A DNA stretch of 64,000 nucleotides from Chondrilla cf. caribensis (lineage: Eukaryota; Porifera; Demospongiae; Chondrillida; Chondrillidae), in NCBI GenBank assembly GCA_964020155.1, contig OZ026556.1:3620001-3684000 (forward strand). Reading direction: 5' to 3'. Below the pieces are notes generated by a model, which saw nothing but the letters and a program-made list of their open reading frames with translations, was not told where the DNA came from and ran no database searches. The position numbers were made by a program, and so were the translations under genes. Numbering within the stretch: position 1 is the first letter of the stretch; each line of letters begins with the position of its first letter. Shown one piece after another: positions 45,571 through 56,436 of the stretch.

Positions 45571-47342
45571 ACTCTATTCTGATTATTAGCTATTCCAAAC
45601 AGATCCACAGCGAGTCAATAATGGTTTCATAGACCATGCACATTTCAAGCATTTACATATCAGTTAATTTGCATTACAGTAGATATGGGTAGAAAGCTTT
45701 GAATAACTACAAACAATTCAGTAGCCACTCTACACTGTAACACATACATGTAATAATTGATTCGATAAACAAGCTAGCTTCTTCACTCTCATGATTGTAC
45801 TGTACTTTGTATTGGCTTGATAATCATATAACAACTGTTCAGTATCAAACGATATTACATACGTACATGTGGAGTAAATGGAACTTTGCATGATAACACT
45901 GGCAGGACCACACCATGTCATAGCCTCACCAGAACATCAAAATCAATGTGTGGTCACCTCGTATGCTTACATATTACCGTCACCGTTGCGATTGGGGTCA
46001 AGATGTGGTCAAGAGGTCAAGGCCCTTCAGATGCTGTGGTCAAGGGGTCAAAGGCCTTTACAATGAATGGTCAAGTGGTCAAGCCCCTTCTCCAGCTGTT
46101 AAATTCTTTGACCATTCAGTACTTGGTGGAATCACAGACAATCTATACTACGGTTACCAGGTTACATATCAAAGATTGTCTATGGTGGAACAAAAGGAAT
46201 CTTATTGTTTAGATCATAATCTAGGTGATACCCACCTCAATCCGCATTCGGCAAAACCACCCTTCTCCAGTCTAATAGATTTACTGTCAATACCATACCC
46301 GCAATGAGATCATAATTTCGGTGATCGCATCTCAATCCCCATTCGGCGCCTTTTAATTCAGCAACAAGGTGTCTAGAAATTTAAATCATCCATCCATTAA
46401 AGCGCCATGACCTGCTGACTGACTCAGAGTACAGTGCACTGTGAACAAAAGCTTTAATGGACAAGCTTTGGCGTTTTAATGGTGGCACAATACAAGCTGC
46501 CTCCTTGCAAATGTGTCCCAGTTTCCTCCCAGAGATTAGTAGCTCCACGCAATTAATGTCATAGACGTTGTAAGGGTCCAACCAAAGATTAATGAATGTT
46601 CCAATGGTAATACGATTAACTTCATACAGAATAATGCCCCTAGTTTTCGTCGCAAACGAAGCTAGCAAAATGTCACGAGAAGTCCTAGGAGAACGTGAAG
46701 ACGCCATAGTGATCTAGAATGACGTCATGGTTAGGTTAACATTTTGGAGCAGGTCAAACGGTCAAAAGACAATTCTGAGTAAGGTCAAACGGTCAAGGCT
46801 GAATTTTGATAGTCAAAAATCTTGACCCCGGTCACAGATGGTAATACACAAGCATACGAGGTGACCATCCCTTGAAAAACCATGCTGAAACATCTTGTAC
46901 AGACGTACATTGATACATGTATATGGTACACATACGTATATACATATACATTCACAAATATGTACACACACAACATGTGCAATAGGTTCACTTTGAAAGA
47001 AAATGGCTAAAATATCTTATGTACACAAATTTCAAAGGTTTGGACATACTGCATGAATCAACAACTGAACTGCAATTTGTATTTTTGTAACAAAGAAAAT
47101 CCAGCAGCTACTATGTGGCTTCTTTTAATTGAATGGAGGAGAAATCCTTATGAAGGGTGTGGGGATCCAAAAAAGTTCGAAAGTAAACTTGTCAAAATAA
47201 CTGCACATACAATATTAGTAAATTTCTCACAAATACAGTAACTCATGCAAGCACCACAGCCCATTATATTCACACTCAACCCACACAGCAAAGGCAGACT
47301 GTTGTATGACAAACTGGAGATAACCACACAGAATTCACTTAC
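45571..47342. other. L12 3' flank with TIR element
   Basis: 3' flank of L12, then a 915-bp element (45952-46866), then B-block flank up to the QLYS exon at 47343. No other gene is supported. Confidence 0.6.
45952..46866. mobile_element. 915-bp inverted-repeat element with a 108-aa frame
   Basis: Terminal repeats GGTCACCTCGTATGCTTACA and, reversed at the right end, the complement of AAGCATACGAGGTGACC; inner copies of GGTCA occur throughout (AAGAGGTCAAGG, CAAACGGTCAAAAG). It interrupts a flank that is continuous at 43430. A minus-strand frame (46381-46707, starts MASSRSPRTSRD, contains LYEVNRITIGTF and WLDPYNVYDINCVELL) does not look like a transposase I know and may be captured host sequence. 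A TGACGTCA site lies just upstream of that frame. Confidence 0.65.
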
Positions 47343-48628
47343 GGCTCTAAGCAGTACACGTACTGTCCCTCTATGCTCCTCTCTTGATGGTAGGTGAGGT
47401 TGAAGGAGATCATGGTGTTCACCAGATCTGACAAGAGCTGTTTTTCTTTAGCAGAATACAGTTGAACACTGACCTGATAGTGGAGACACAAAGAACGCTA
47501 ACATAACAGTACATAACATGCACAAGGCAGCCATTTTGATCCTATGTACCCTTCACAGATTGAGTTATAGTAAGATAGGATAAAACACAATTAGTAACAG
47601 GATCCCCTTGTGTTGTACATGTAGTCACCAAGACCTGACAACAATAATCCTTGTTGTACTTGAAGACTGTTATTAGAAGGTTAACAGGAAGGCTGTATTG
47701 TGGTAAGTTACATTTGCACTAATCATGCCTGTAGATATCACCTGATATGTTAACTAAACATACAAGTGCATACAAGTACTATGCGCTTGGGGGGCAGACA
47801 TACTGTTTACGAGATAAAGTTGATTGTTCATAAAAGTTGATTGTTTACACAAATGTCGCTATCACCTGAAGTTGATATAAGCACCCCACAAGAGGACTCT
47901 GCACTTCCACCCAGTAGCAATGTGGAGGAAGTTTGCAAACCAGGGAATGATAATGTCGTCATGATGGTACCAACGGGAATACACACACCCAAAGATCATG
48001 CAGTTACATGTGTGCATGTAGTTCACCAGGACAATACACTTGACATTGTTGGTGACCTTGTAAAAGACTGGGTTATTGTGATGTTGAACCATCAAGTTTA
48101 CTAGGAGACTAAAGTTTTGACTATTAAATTCCACTCAGATTTAACTGTAAAAAAATTTGAAAATTGCAGATAAAACCAGCCTTAGCTAACGGTAGTTTCA
48201 CATGGTAGGGGCTTTTTTGACATTGCAAAATGGAAATGGAATTGAAAAGGTATTGCAGTCTGTGGATATAATTATAAATGCATGCTTACACATAAGTAAG
48301 TGTTAAATATTGCATTGGTGAACGATGCTACATCAAATATACTAACAAGGCAGTGTCTTTGAAGCATGCCCACACAATACAATGATCTCTCTTATATACT
48401 CTGTAAGCAGTGCTTCATGTACAAACACCCCGATATGGAGGTTTAAGATGTACGGGATTAGGTCAACCTACAGACTCACTGGTCTGAGTGTGGGTGCCAG
48501 TGTTTCAACCACCAGTGGGAGTATCTCAACTGTCAAGCTTCGTCTGGTCATGAAGTTTCGTGTTTTGGGTGGCATCTCAGATAGTAAGGATTCAATGATG
48601 TTACTGATCTTTGTACACTTTGCACAAG
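47343..48628 (-). pseudogene. CHTF18: CHTF18 RNFMTRR and QLYS exons, copy 3
   Basis: QLYS exon 47343-47473 (131 bp) is intact: VSVQLYSAKEKQLLSDLVNT, then NLTYHQERSIEGQYVYCLE, donor GAGCC|GTAAGT, which fits the next exon to restore LEPNIDLL as in human LEPNVEEL. The RNFMTRR exon 48480-48628 is 149 bp: one base is missing (GATCAGTAAC against GATCTAGTAAC) near its start, which shifts the frame. Damage to the upstream exon therefore makes this copy unlikely to encode a working CTF18. Confidence 0.88.
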
Positions 48629-50222
48629 CTGCATAGAAGAAACAGATCAAATATGTACAATGTGACACAAGTGAACACACACACATTGAGCAAACTGGAG
48701 GTGAAGTCCCAAAGTGAGTTTGTATGTGTGCATGTCTCATACGTACATGCACGTATGTACATGTACTGAATGCCCTATTCTTGTTTGTAGTAGGCACACA
48801 CTGTATGTACATATATTATACACGTACGTACATTGCCCACACTGTACAAGTCAGCTGGTCAAAGCAAATATTGTGTCACACCAAATTTTCAAAGAGCAGT
48901 TTTTGTATGTTAAACAAGTAATGTAAATCCATGGTGACCAGCATGGTGGTGTACCATACAGGTGCATACAGTACATCACATACACACCACACACAACATG
49001 TATGTACATGTGTGCACGAGTGAGTACAGTGGTTATGTTGAAGTAAAAGTACATACATACACACCATAAGTGTTTATGATTCAATTCATAATTACAATAC
49101 AAATATAACATATGCACACATATAATATGTACATAATGGCCATGAATGTGGTACATCAAGACCACGTATGTATGTATATACACAAACATCATTTGTATGA
49201 GGTCAATTTAGATTCCAATAAGCCGTCATAAGAAGTCTTGTATCTTGATTGGTCTTCTGACAGCATTGAGGAAGCCCTCGTTATATCTGAACCACAGCGG
49301 ATGTCTGATACTGCCTGCCTTGGGGTCCGCTCTACTGGGAGTTATATCTGAACAGGTTGACAAGAACACATGATTGAGGGCATGGGAGGTTGCCTGCTTA
49401 TGTGTGTGTACTTGTAACATGTAAGAAGAGGTTAAGCTGTACACTTGTATACTGTACAGCACTCTCAACTAACAAAACAGTACCAGCTGTACAAATCTGT
49501 ACGCATGGCAAAGGAAAATAAAAGTTTTTCTATCCACATCCACAACATTCTTATCTGCACACAGCACATACAGAAGGGCAATCTTTTACAACTGCCACTA
49601 CACCACCACTCCCCCCCTACCATGTACCACCACTCCTCCCCTACCATGTACCACCACCCCCCCCCCCCCCCACCATGTACCACCACTCTCCCCCTTACCA
49701 TGTACCATCACTCCTCCCCTACCATGTTCATGTCTGTACATGCACACAACAAGCATCTTGTATGTGCAGTTGTATGGTATTATACATGTAGTTGGTCTCC
49801 ACTCTGACTGCAGTCTGATTTCTACCTTTTCTCTTCTTTAGTTTGTTTTCTGATGCTCGAGTAAAAAAGTCCATAGCCGCCTACATGGGTAGGGAGGTTG
49901 AATATGAAGAATGCACCTGAGAATCCTTAATACAACAAGACAAGTAGAACAGTTTGAGCATGGGCTGTGGTACTACATACAGGATTTGTGCTAAGACTTT
50001 AGTCTTTCCTAAATCTTGGGTTGAACAGATCTGGAGAGCTTTGTACTATATATTTATATGAAGTAGTAAGTATGCAATAGTGCACACGTATATCCTGATT
50101 GGTGGCAACATCAGAGACTGACAGGGATACATGTATCCCTGTCAGTCCCTGAGATCCCCAGGTGTGATAATTGATTAATCAATTAGCTAAATAGCAGGTG
50201 ACTAATCAGGATACATGCTAAT

Positions 50223-50424
50223 TTGTGTCATGGTATACAGGAAGATCAAAGGAATAAAATAGTTCATAAAACCTCTACAGCACACTTGGAATTACCAATA
50301 CAGCACACTTGCAATCAAGTCATTAACGAAGCATCACCCTTTCAATTAACTGATGAGACCAATTTCCTGTCACCACCAACAGCGAACAATGGAGTGATAA
50401 CAAACTTGCCATCCCATGACACAA
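50223..50424. mobile_element. ~200-bp element with 11-bp inverted ends
   Basis: Compared with 60125-60150, sequence is inserted after CATGCTAATT. It starts TTGTGTCATGG and ends CCATGACACAA. The open frame across it is short and without motifs. Confidence 0.45.
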
Positions 50425-50427
50425 GCT

Positions 50428-50543
50428 AGTTATGTCCCTTCCACACGGGATGTGCAGCTATACAGTCACACTTTCAATCAATCAAATTAATTGAAAGTGT
50501 GACTGTTTTAGCTGCACATCCCGTGTTGAAGGGACATAACTAA
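50428..50543. repeat. Long palindrome (~53-bp arms)
   Basis: Near-perfect inverted repeat: TTATGTCCCTTC, GGGATGTGCAGCT and AGTCACACTTTCAAT on the left are mirrored on the right around a short AT-rich centre. It would form a stable cruciform or hairpin. Probably a foldback MITE. Confidence 0.75.
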
Positions 50544-50644
50544 TACTTATCACCCTCAGTATCCAATAAAAAGGATTCACTCCATGTACATTCCTCTAAA
50601 AGGTGATATATGTAACACAAACATACTACATAATATTACTAGTC

Positions 50645-51210
50645 GTGAACAAAGTTCAGAACCTTGCAAATGCTAGGCATAAAACCATAGATAGATCTTG
50701 CATATAATTATTATGAAGATCTATGATATGACGTAGTTCAGTGACATCATCTAAAAATGTCTTCCAAAATGGACGTCATGATGGCCGACCATTTGGTATC
50801 CCGAACGATGGATTGGTGAACCCTGCTCTTCGGCGAAGGAAATCAATAAATCGTGCAAAAAGTTGACAATTGTTATTTGAATTGTTTTAAGGTACTTAGT
50901 AGTGATGCAGTCCGAAATTTGTCGACAGGAGGAATCGAAACGTAAGTGCTTTTATAACGGATCGTGTGTGAACCAAAGGAAAGCTTAGTCTAAGTTTGCC
51001 ATTTCAATACATGCTGCGACGGTGCCCCATTACCATCGATAGAACGACTTACTTCTGAACGCTTCGTTCGACGAACGATTTGCGTTCAACAAAACCAAAA
51101 AATGACCTAAATCCAACAATATTGGTGGCCACCGCAATTATGTGCATGGGTGACCTCGATCGGACTCCCCAAACGAACGGAAACAATTACCTCGCTAACG
51201 CTCGGTAATA
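50645..51210. other. Inserted unclassified segment in CHTF18 intron
   Basis: The copies at 39970 and 60230 run straight through this position; here about 565 bp intervene, with GATGGCCGACCATTTGG and several GAACG/CGTTC motifs. No frame or terminal repeat is convincing. Confidence 0.4.
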
Positions 51211-51419
51211 ACTAGTACACTGACAAGTACCTTGCGTTTCCTCAATCTAGCTGGGGTTCTCTCAGTTTGTACCATCTCTGTCACTGTCAAGGGTATCCTC
51301 TTTGGAGTAGAGGACTTCAGCATACTGGTGTACTTGCCACCGGGTTCCTTTCCCTCATCAGGAGCTTGTTGACCTTTGTGCAGTACTCGTTCTGCTCTTC
51401 TCATCTTCTCCATCTCCAC

Positions 51420-53677
51420 CTGCAGCAAGCAGACACAGATGAATGCACAGCACCTGATATATGTTAGCTATGTATTATCTACAATGTGACAATGATCATT
51501 TCTTCAAAGCGACAATCTGTTTCATATCTTACAATTATTCACAGATTCCCTGTTTGGTTGTTAGTTTATGAACTCCTCCTTTAGTTCACACACTATTGAT
51601 GTCAAACTTGCCAAATGCCCTCAGCAGCATACATGGAGTGTCCTCAGAGGTGGGGGGAGGGGCATTTCAGTATAGACATTTCCTCCAGAATTCAAACAAA
51701 ACAGTACAATTATTGGACATTATGTGTCCACAGGGGGAAGTTGTATAATTAGATGCAAAGTGTGATTATGACATAGGGGTTAACATACCTGTTGGGTAGG
51801 TCCTTCAACTAGTGTACAACGAACAGTATAATCATACTATGATTCACATATTTTGACAATGTTTGTTTGCTTACAAACTCCTATTGTATGGCTAGCAATA
51901 GATGTCACTTTTAAATTTCAATGTGAAACCACTTGTAAAAGGTGCTATATAATGTCAGTGAGACAATGTAAACATGACCACAGGCATGCAGGAGCTACAT
52001 GTATATATGAGAAGATAGATGAAGGCCATTAGTACATGTACCCGATAGTGATTGTGAATGCTGGGTATTGCTGGATGTGCATAATTCAGGATATTGTGCA
52101 TGCAATATATGTACTGGAAATGATGAAAAATGATTATATAATGAATCAGAAAGTAATTGAAGCACAAGAATATCATATAGATAGCGAACATCAACGTCAA
52201 CTTACAATTGACTGCAGTACATGGACTGCAGCACACGAACTACAGTACACGGACTGTAGTACATGGATTACAGTACATGGACTACAGTATGCAAACTACA
52301 GTACTTTTAAAAGGTCATGCAGCCATCCTTTTTGATCGACAGTAGATGATGGCATGGGAGAAGCAATGCTGCAAACTACAGTATGGTGTGTATGTGACCA
52401 CAGAGAAGGAGAGAATAACAAAGGTTGTCCTATTAACAGATCTTTGAAGGTTTCCTATTCTTCAAGACTGAGGGAGATCAAAGTGGAGCTACAGTTGGTA
52501 CAGGTACACCTGTTGTTATTCACTCTTTGAGTACAAATGAATTGACAAATTACTTCTCAGAGGCTACATGGTCACATGCTGTATCATATTACGTAATGTG
52601 CATGCATCTAGCTGACAGTGCCTTACATAATAATATGCTGCTTATATGAAATATACTTCATAACACACTATCAACATCTAGAAAACAGTGTGAGCGTCAT
52701 GATGATCCTCAGGGCGGTCAGGGCAGGACTGTAGGGATCATGCACATGTGCTACCCCACTGTTGATCCTGTGGACAGGTGTGGGAGATTGGAGTGTTATA
52801 AACTATGGAAGCTACATACAATCAACAAAACCTTTAATAAAATATTATAATGAATCAACAACAACAACAACAACACAACATGACAACAATGCTTATCAGA
52901 AATATATCAATCACAGACTTGCTTCCTCCTCAGGTAGGTACTACTCGAAAGAGCTGATGAATGGACTTGTTCCCAAACCGTATGTTCCACAAGTAGGAGT
53001 CAGCACTATGCTGTTTTCCTGAGGAATATCTTTCTTCTTGTGTTGTCTAACCAATCTCTTCCAAGCCAGTATGATCTAGAAAATGGTGGCACAGAGTCTC
53101 TGGAGCATGAGAGAATGTGTGTGTATGTGTGTATGTGTGTATGTGTGAATGTGTGTGTATGTGTGCGTGTGTGTGTGTATGTGTGCGTGTGTGTGTATGT
53201 GTGCGTGTGTGTGTATGTGTGTGCACATGTGCATGTGTGTGTTTGTGTATGTGTGGTGTGTGTGCGTGCATTATAGCGGGGGAAGAGTTACTGTTATCAT
53301 TCCACTGTACACCTGGAATCGTAGCATGTTTCAGATTAAACAGCTATACGTAACTGCTCATTGAACATGCCTATACAAGGACAGCTGGGATGTCATGTTC
53401 TACAAATGTCAGGGGGATTGAGGTGGAGCTAATATTGCTGCTGGGTACACCTGTTGCTATTCACTCTTTGAGTACAAATGAAGTGACAAATTCCTTCTCA
53501 GAGACTACATAGCCACGTGTTCTGAGGTTAATGTACATAGCACTGAATGTACGCACCAAATGCACAAGAAACAATAGCACTCTCTCACATGGATATGGTA
53601 ACATAGGTTTGCATGTGTGAGATACATATTATATATAAATAAGAAACGTGCATGTACACACATAGCTAGTGTAAATG
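51420..53677. other. Mostly unique region with simple repeats
   Basis: 51420-51890 matches the CHTF18 intron of other copies; beyond that the sequence is new. 52214-52305 holds a ~14-bp tandem repeat (AGTACATGGACTAC). A ~120-bp segment at 52480-52600 (with GGTACACCTGTTGTTATTCA) recurs at 53410-53530. 53115-53268 is a TG-rich microsatellite. No gene is supported. Confidence 0.5.
53115..53268. repeat. (TG)n-rich microsatellite
   Basis: Imperfect TG/TATG/TGCG repeat. Cys/Val-rich open frames over it are artefacts. Confidence 0.9.
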
Positions 53678-53892
53678 TTTCCTCATGGACTTAGCCCATC
53701 AACCTAACCATAGACTCTATCTATGACCTAACAGACAGAGACATGTTAGGGTATGAAGGAAACCATATTGGTTTTGCTGACTCAGCTATAAGAATTAATT
53801 GTATATAACTGGTAACCTTTTAGCTATGTGCAAACCTACTAAAAGTAATCTTCATGATCAACTATGTACGAGCTAAGTCCATGAGGAAACAC
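53678..53892. mobile_element. 215-bp MITE with 20-bp perfect TIRs
   Basis: Starts TGTTTCCTCATGGACTTAGC and ends with its exact complement. It sits directly upstream of the promoter of the collagen-like pseudogene, interrupting sequence comparable to 55150-55165. No coding capacity. Confidence 0.75.
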
Positions 53893-53989
53893 TTGACGTT
53901 TACATTTAATAACCTTATGTAGAAATTCACAAATTAAATTCAATATAATATTATATTGAGTCACACTGCATACCTTCCCTCCTATTAGC

Positions 53990-53997
53990 TATAAAAG
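53990..53997 (+). promoter_or_regulatory. TATA box of collagen-like pseudogene
   Basis: TATAAAAG in GCTATAAAAGAGAGCTAC. The surrounding ~170 bp (TTAAATTCAATA...GACTGACCAGTTTACTTGCTG) recur at 55160-55345. Confidence 0.6.
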
Positions 53998-54057
53998 AGA
54001 GCTACGTACTTAGGTCTGACTGACCAGTTTACTTGCTGTTTGAGAGTTGAGACACCA

Positions 54058-55160
54058 ATGAAACAAGTCATGTCCTCTATCCTGCTCTACACCAGCCATG
54101 TCATATCTCCACATCAATCAATGTGAACAATATCCACCATCTGGTCTGTACTGGATTGTTGGTAGAGACGGGAAGGGGACTACTTAAGGACGTCTTTCTT
54201 GTGACATGGAGGATTGACATTGTGGCTCCAAAGGTTGAACAAGAGTAGCATACATCAACATGACTGTAGATGGAGCTACCTGTCTGGATACTTTGCGGCA
54301 GATAACATCTCCAAAGAAACTATGCACAAGAACTGCCAGCAATCGTGGTAGCTGTTCATCGGTTACCTACACAACTCAAGGAATGATATTCAATAAAATT
54401 TGTGGACAGGCTGTGGGGGATCAGAAAGGATGTGGTGACTTGAGTGACTACATTTCAGTTTGTTGTGTTGGTCCAATTTCCTGTACCCATTTCAATTATG
54501 TGATACTTATTAATTTTGAGCACTGTGAGTTGAACTGTTTTTGTTATGCAGTAGGATTGTAGTAGCTCTTTGGAATGAACAAATTATTGTGATTGAGTGA
54601 ACGAGTATCGAACAAGAAGCGCTCGGTTATTACATCGTGGTAGTTGTTCATCGGTTACCTACACAACTCGAGGAATGATATTTAATAAAATTTGTGGACA
54701 GGCTGTGGGGGTCAGAAAGGATCAACTGATGGTTTACACAAATATTCCACTGGCTGAGATAGCATGAATTCATTTTATCCTGAGGGTGTATCCACAACAT
54801 ATGGAAACCCGAGAAAACACATCTAGTTGTATGTCACTGGCCTCTCGATGGTAATTGTCCAGCTTACAACTGTCCATGTGCCAAGTACCCAGGACCAGCT
54901 CCTTCATTTGTTGGGGATGACTACTATTGTGAGTCGGGGACTAATGGAAATTTAGGTTACACACTGTTCATATCTAAACAACCCCTTGTGTGACGGAGAG
55001 GGTTGTGGTGATGGTAGCAAACTGAAAAAGAAAAGAACCTGGAATGCCCTGGTTCTGTCGTACTCTACCACAGGAAGTGGAGGGGGACATAGAAGTGAGA
55101 ATTCGTGCTGATCAATCTTCTGAAACCGAAAAAGATGTGTATATACATGGAGCTCCTTGA
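54058..55160 (+). pseudogene. Short-chain collagen C4-like pseudogene
   Basis: Starts MKQVMSSILL after the TATA box but shifts frame at once and lacks the Gly-X-Y part. From about 54215 the C4 C-terminal domain is readable in pieces: RVAYINMTVDGATCLD, TASNRGSCSSVTYTTQGM and NKICGQAVGDQKGC. A second overlapping copy from about 54635 repeats SVTYTTRGM...NKICGQAV, then NCPAYNCPCAKYPGPAPSF and DDYYCESG, and ends near DIEVRIRADQSSETE, typical of the end of this domain. Several frame changes and an internal duplication rule out a working protein. The family consists of secreted collagen-related proteins known from sponges. Confidence 0.75.
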
Positions 55161-55282
55161 GGTTTATATTTAGTAACCTTATGTAGGAATTCTCTAATTA
55201 AATTCAATACATGTATAATATTATATTGAGTCATACCGTATCAAGTCAACCACATGTCTAGCCCACAGACCCTCCTATTAGC

Positions 55283-55290
55283 TATAAAAG
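55283..55290 (+). promoter_or_regulatory. TATA box of second collagen-like gene
   Basis: TATAAAAG in GCTATAAAAGAGAGCTAC, 57 bp before the ATG at 55347; duplicated from the promoter at 53990. Confidence 0.65.
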
Positions 55291-55346
55291 AGAGCTACTC
55301 AGGTCTGACTGACCAGTTTACTTGCTGATTGAGAGCTGAGACACCA

Positions 55347-55655
55347 ATGAGACAAATAATGTCCTCTATCCTACTTCTCTTCCTCCTCAACCTGGTGTTG
55401 ACTGCGACAACTGTTCGATCTGAGGGAAACTGTCCTGTAGTACCAGGACTACCTGGACGTGACGGTCGAGATGGAGCACCAGGAAGGGACGGACCACCGG
55501 GTCCTCCGGGAACATTCTCTACTTCCATATGTGTTTACTGTGACATACACAGTTGGCATTCTGGCTCTAAAGGTTGGACAAGAGTAGCATACATCAACAT
55601 GACTGGAGATGGAGCTACCTGTCCTGATCCTGAGACAAATTACTTCCCCAAGTAG
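55347..55655 (+). CDS. Truncated short-chain collagen C4-like gene
   Basis: An open frame of 102 residues starting MRQIMSSILLLFLLNLVL, a clear signal peptide (cleavage likely near VRS|EGNC). Then come eight Gly-X-Y triplets (GLPGRDGRDGAPGRDGPPG...) and the start of the C4 domain (CVYCDIHSWHSGSKGWTRVA, then MTGDGATCPDP). It stops after ETNYFPK, where the sequence switches to the intron of an L gene (55656 onward). The normal family has a much longer C-terminal domain, so this is a 5' fragment. It replaces exon 1 of L13. It may be transcribed, since the promoter and start are intact. Confidence 0.7.
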   Translation: MRQIMSSILLLFLLNLVLTATTVRSEGNCPVVPGLPGRDGRDGAPGRDGPPGPPGTFSTSICVYCDIHSWHSGSKGWTRVAYINMTGDGATCPDPETNYFPK

Positions 55656-55824
55656 TTTATGTGCTTATGTGCTTATAGTATGTAGTGTCAACATTCAGGA
55701 TGGGTGGGTTATATTTGGTATTTGACGGCATCTAACATGTCACATCATTATATCTGTGCCACATTATGCCGATTTCAGTGTTGTCTTGTGATGTCATGTA
55801 TACCATATTCTCTAATATGTTCAG

Positions 55825-56436
55825 TGCACACCACGTGAAGGACCTCTCCTCTACCACAAGCTGATGACTTCACAGTGGATACAGGATCATGCCGCTATCA
55901 GTGGACTTGTGTTTGCAAACAGTACAGTCATGCACTTCAAGGTGGGGACAACCTATGGTCGACTCCTGAGAATACCGATATTCCAAAGAGGACAAGTCCC
56001 GGAAGAGGACATTGTAGTCTACATCAAAGTCCACCTTCGTGACCCACCAACGTCTGATTCTGATCTTCTCATTGGTATCTGTGATGGAACTGTCTGCAAT
56101 GTAATCGCTGTGTCTGATAGGGGGAACTATCCGAATACTGCATGCAACTATGGTAGCTTCAACAGTGGACCTACACCTACCAATGGTCAGTTTGGTAGCA
56201 CCTGCGGTGGAATTCCCATCACATACACCACATACCCCAATGCGGCTACTCTCACATTCTACCCCAGCGAGCAGTTGGGAACCTTCCACATCATACCAGA
56301 TGGAGGATACACCACTGTAGGCTCATTCACTCAGAAGTTGGACCTCACTCAAGGACTCTTCTTGGAGGTGTATGGGGGTGATGTCAATGAACAATTCTTG
56401 TTACAGTACATGCAAGTTGAGATCAAGGCCAACTGA
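55825..56436 (+). CDS. L13, L-family exon 2 without its own exon 1
   Basis: Exon 2 is intact: acceptor TTCAG|TGC at 55825, CTPREGPLLYHKLMTSQW, full domain, TGA at 56434-56436 and AATAAA at 56535-56540. Loops: GTTYGRLL, AVSDRGNYPNTACNY and TPTNGQFGSTCGG. No MEKF- or MLMM-type exon 1 or L-type TATA box lies upstream; intron homology begins at about 55680 and joins the collagen-like fragment. Either this is a silenced copy, or it is expressed from the collagen promoter. No obvious in-phase donor was found in the collagen part (GTAGTT near 55651 is phase 2). Confidence 0.65.
   Translation, partial: CTPREGPLLYHKLMTSQWIQDHAAISGLVFANSTVMHFKVGTTYGRLLRIPIFQRGQVPEEDIVVYIKVHLRDPPTSDSDLLIGICDGTVCNVIAVSDRGNYPNTACNYGSFNSGPTPTNGQFGSTCGGIPITYTTYPNAATLTFYPSEQLGTFHIIPDGGYTTVGSFTQKLDLTQGLFLEVYGGDVNEQFLLQYMQVEIKAN

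Larger units (their letters stand above)
49226..51419 (-). pseudogene. CHTF18: CHTF18 last three exons, copy 3
   Basis: Exons 51231-51419 (VEMEKMRRAE), 49826-49880 (MDFFTRASENK) and 49226-49347 (FRYNEGFLNAVRR, stop TGA). The LTYAAKQ exon that should lie near 52.3 kb is absent: homology to the other copies stops near 51890. The intron at 49881-51230 holds inserted elements at 50223-50543 and about 50645-51210. Confidence 0.88.
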
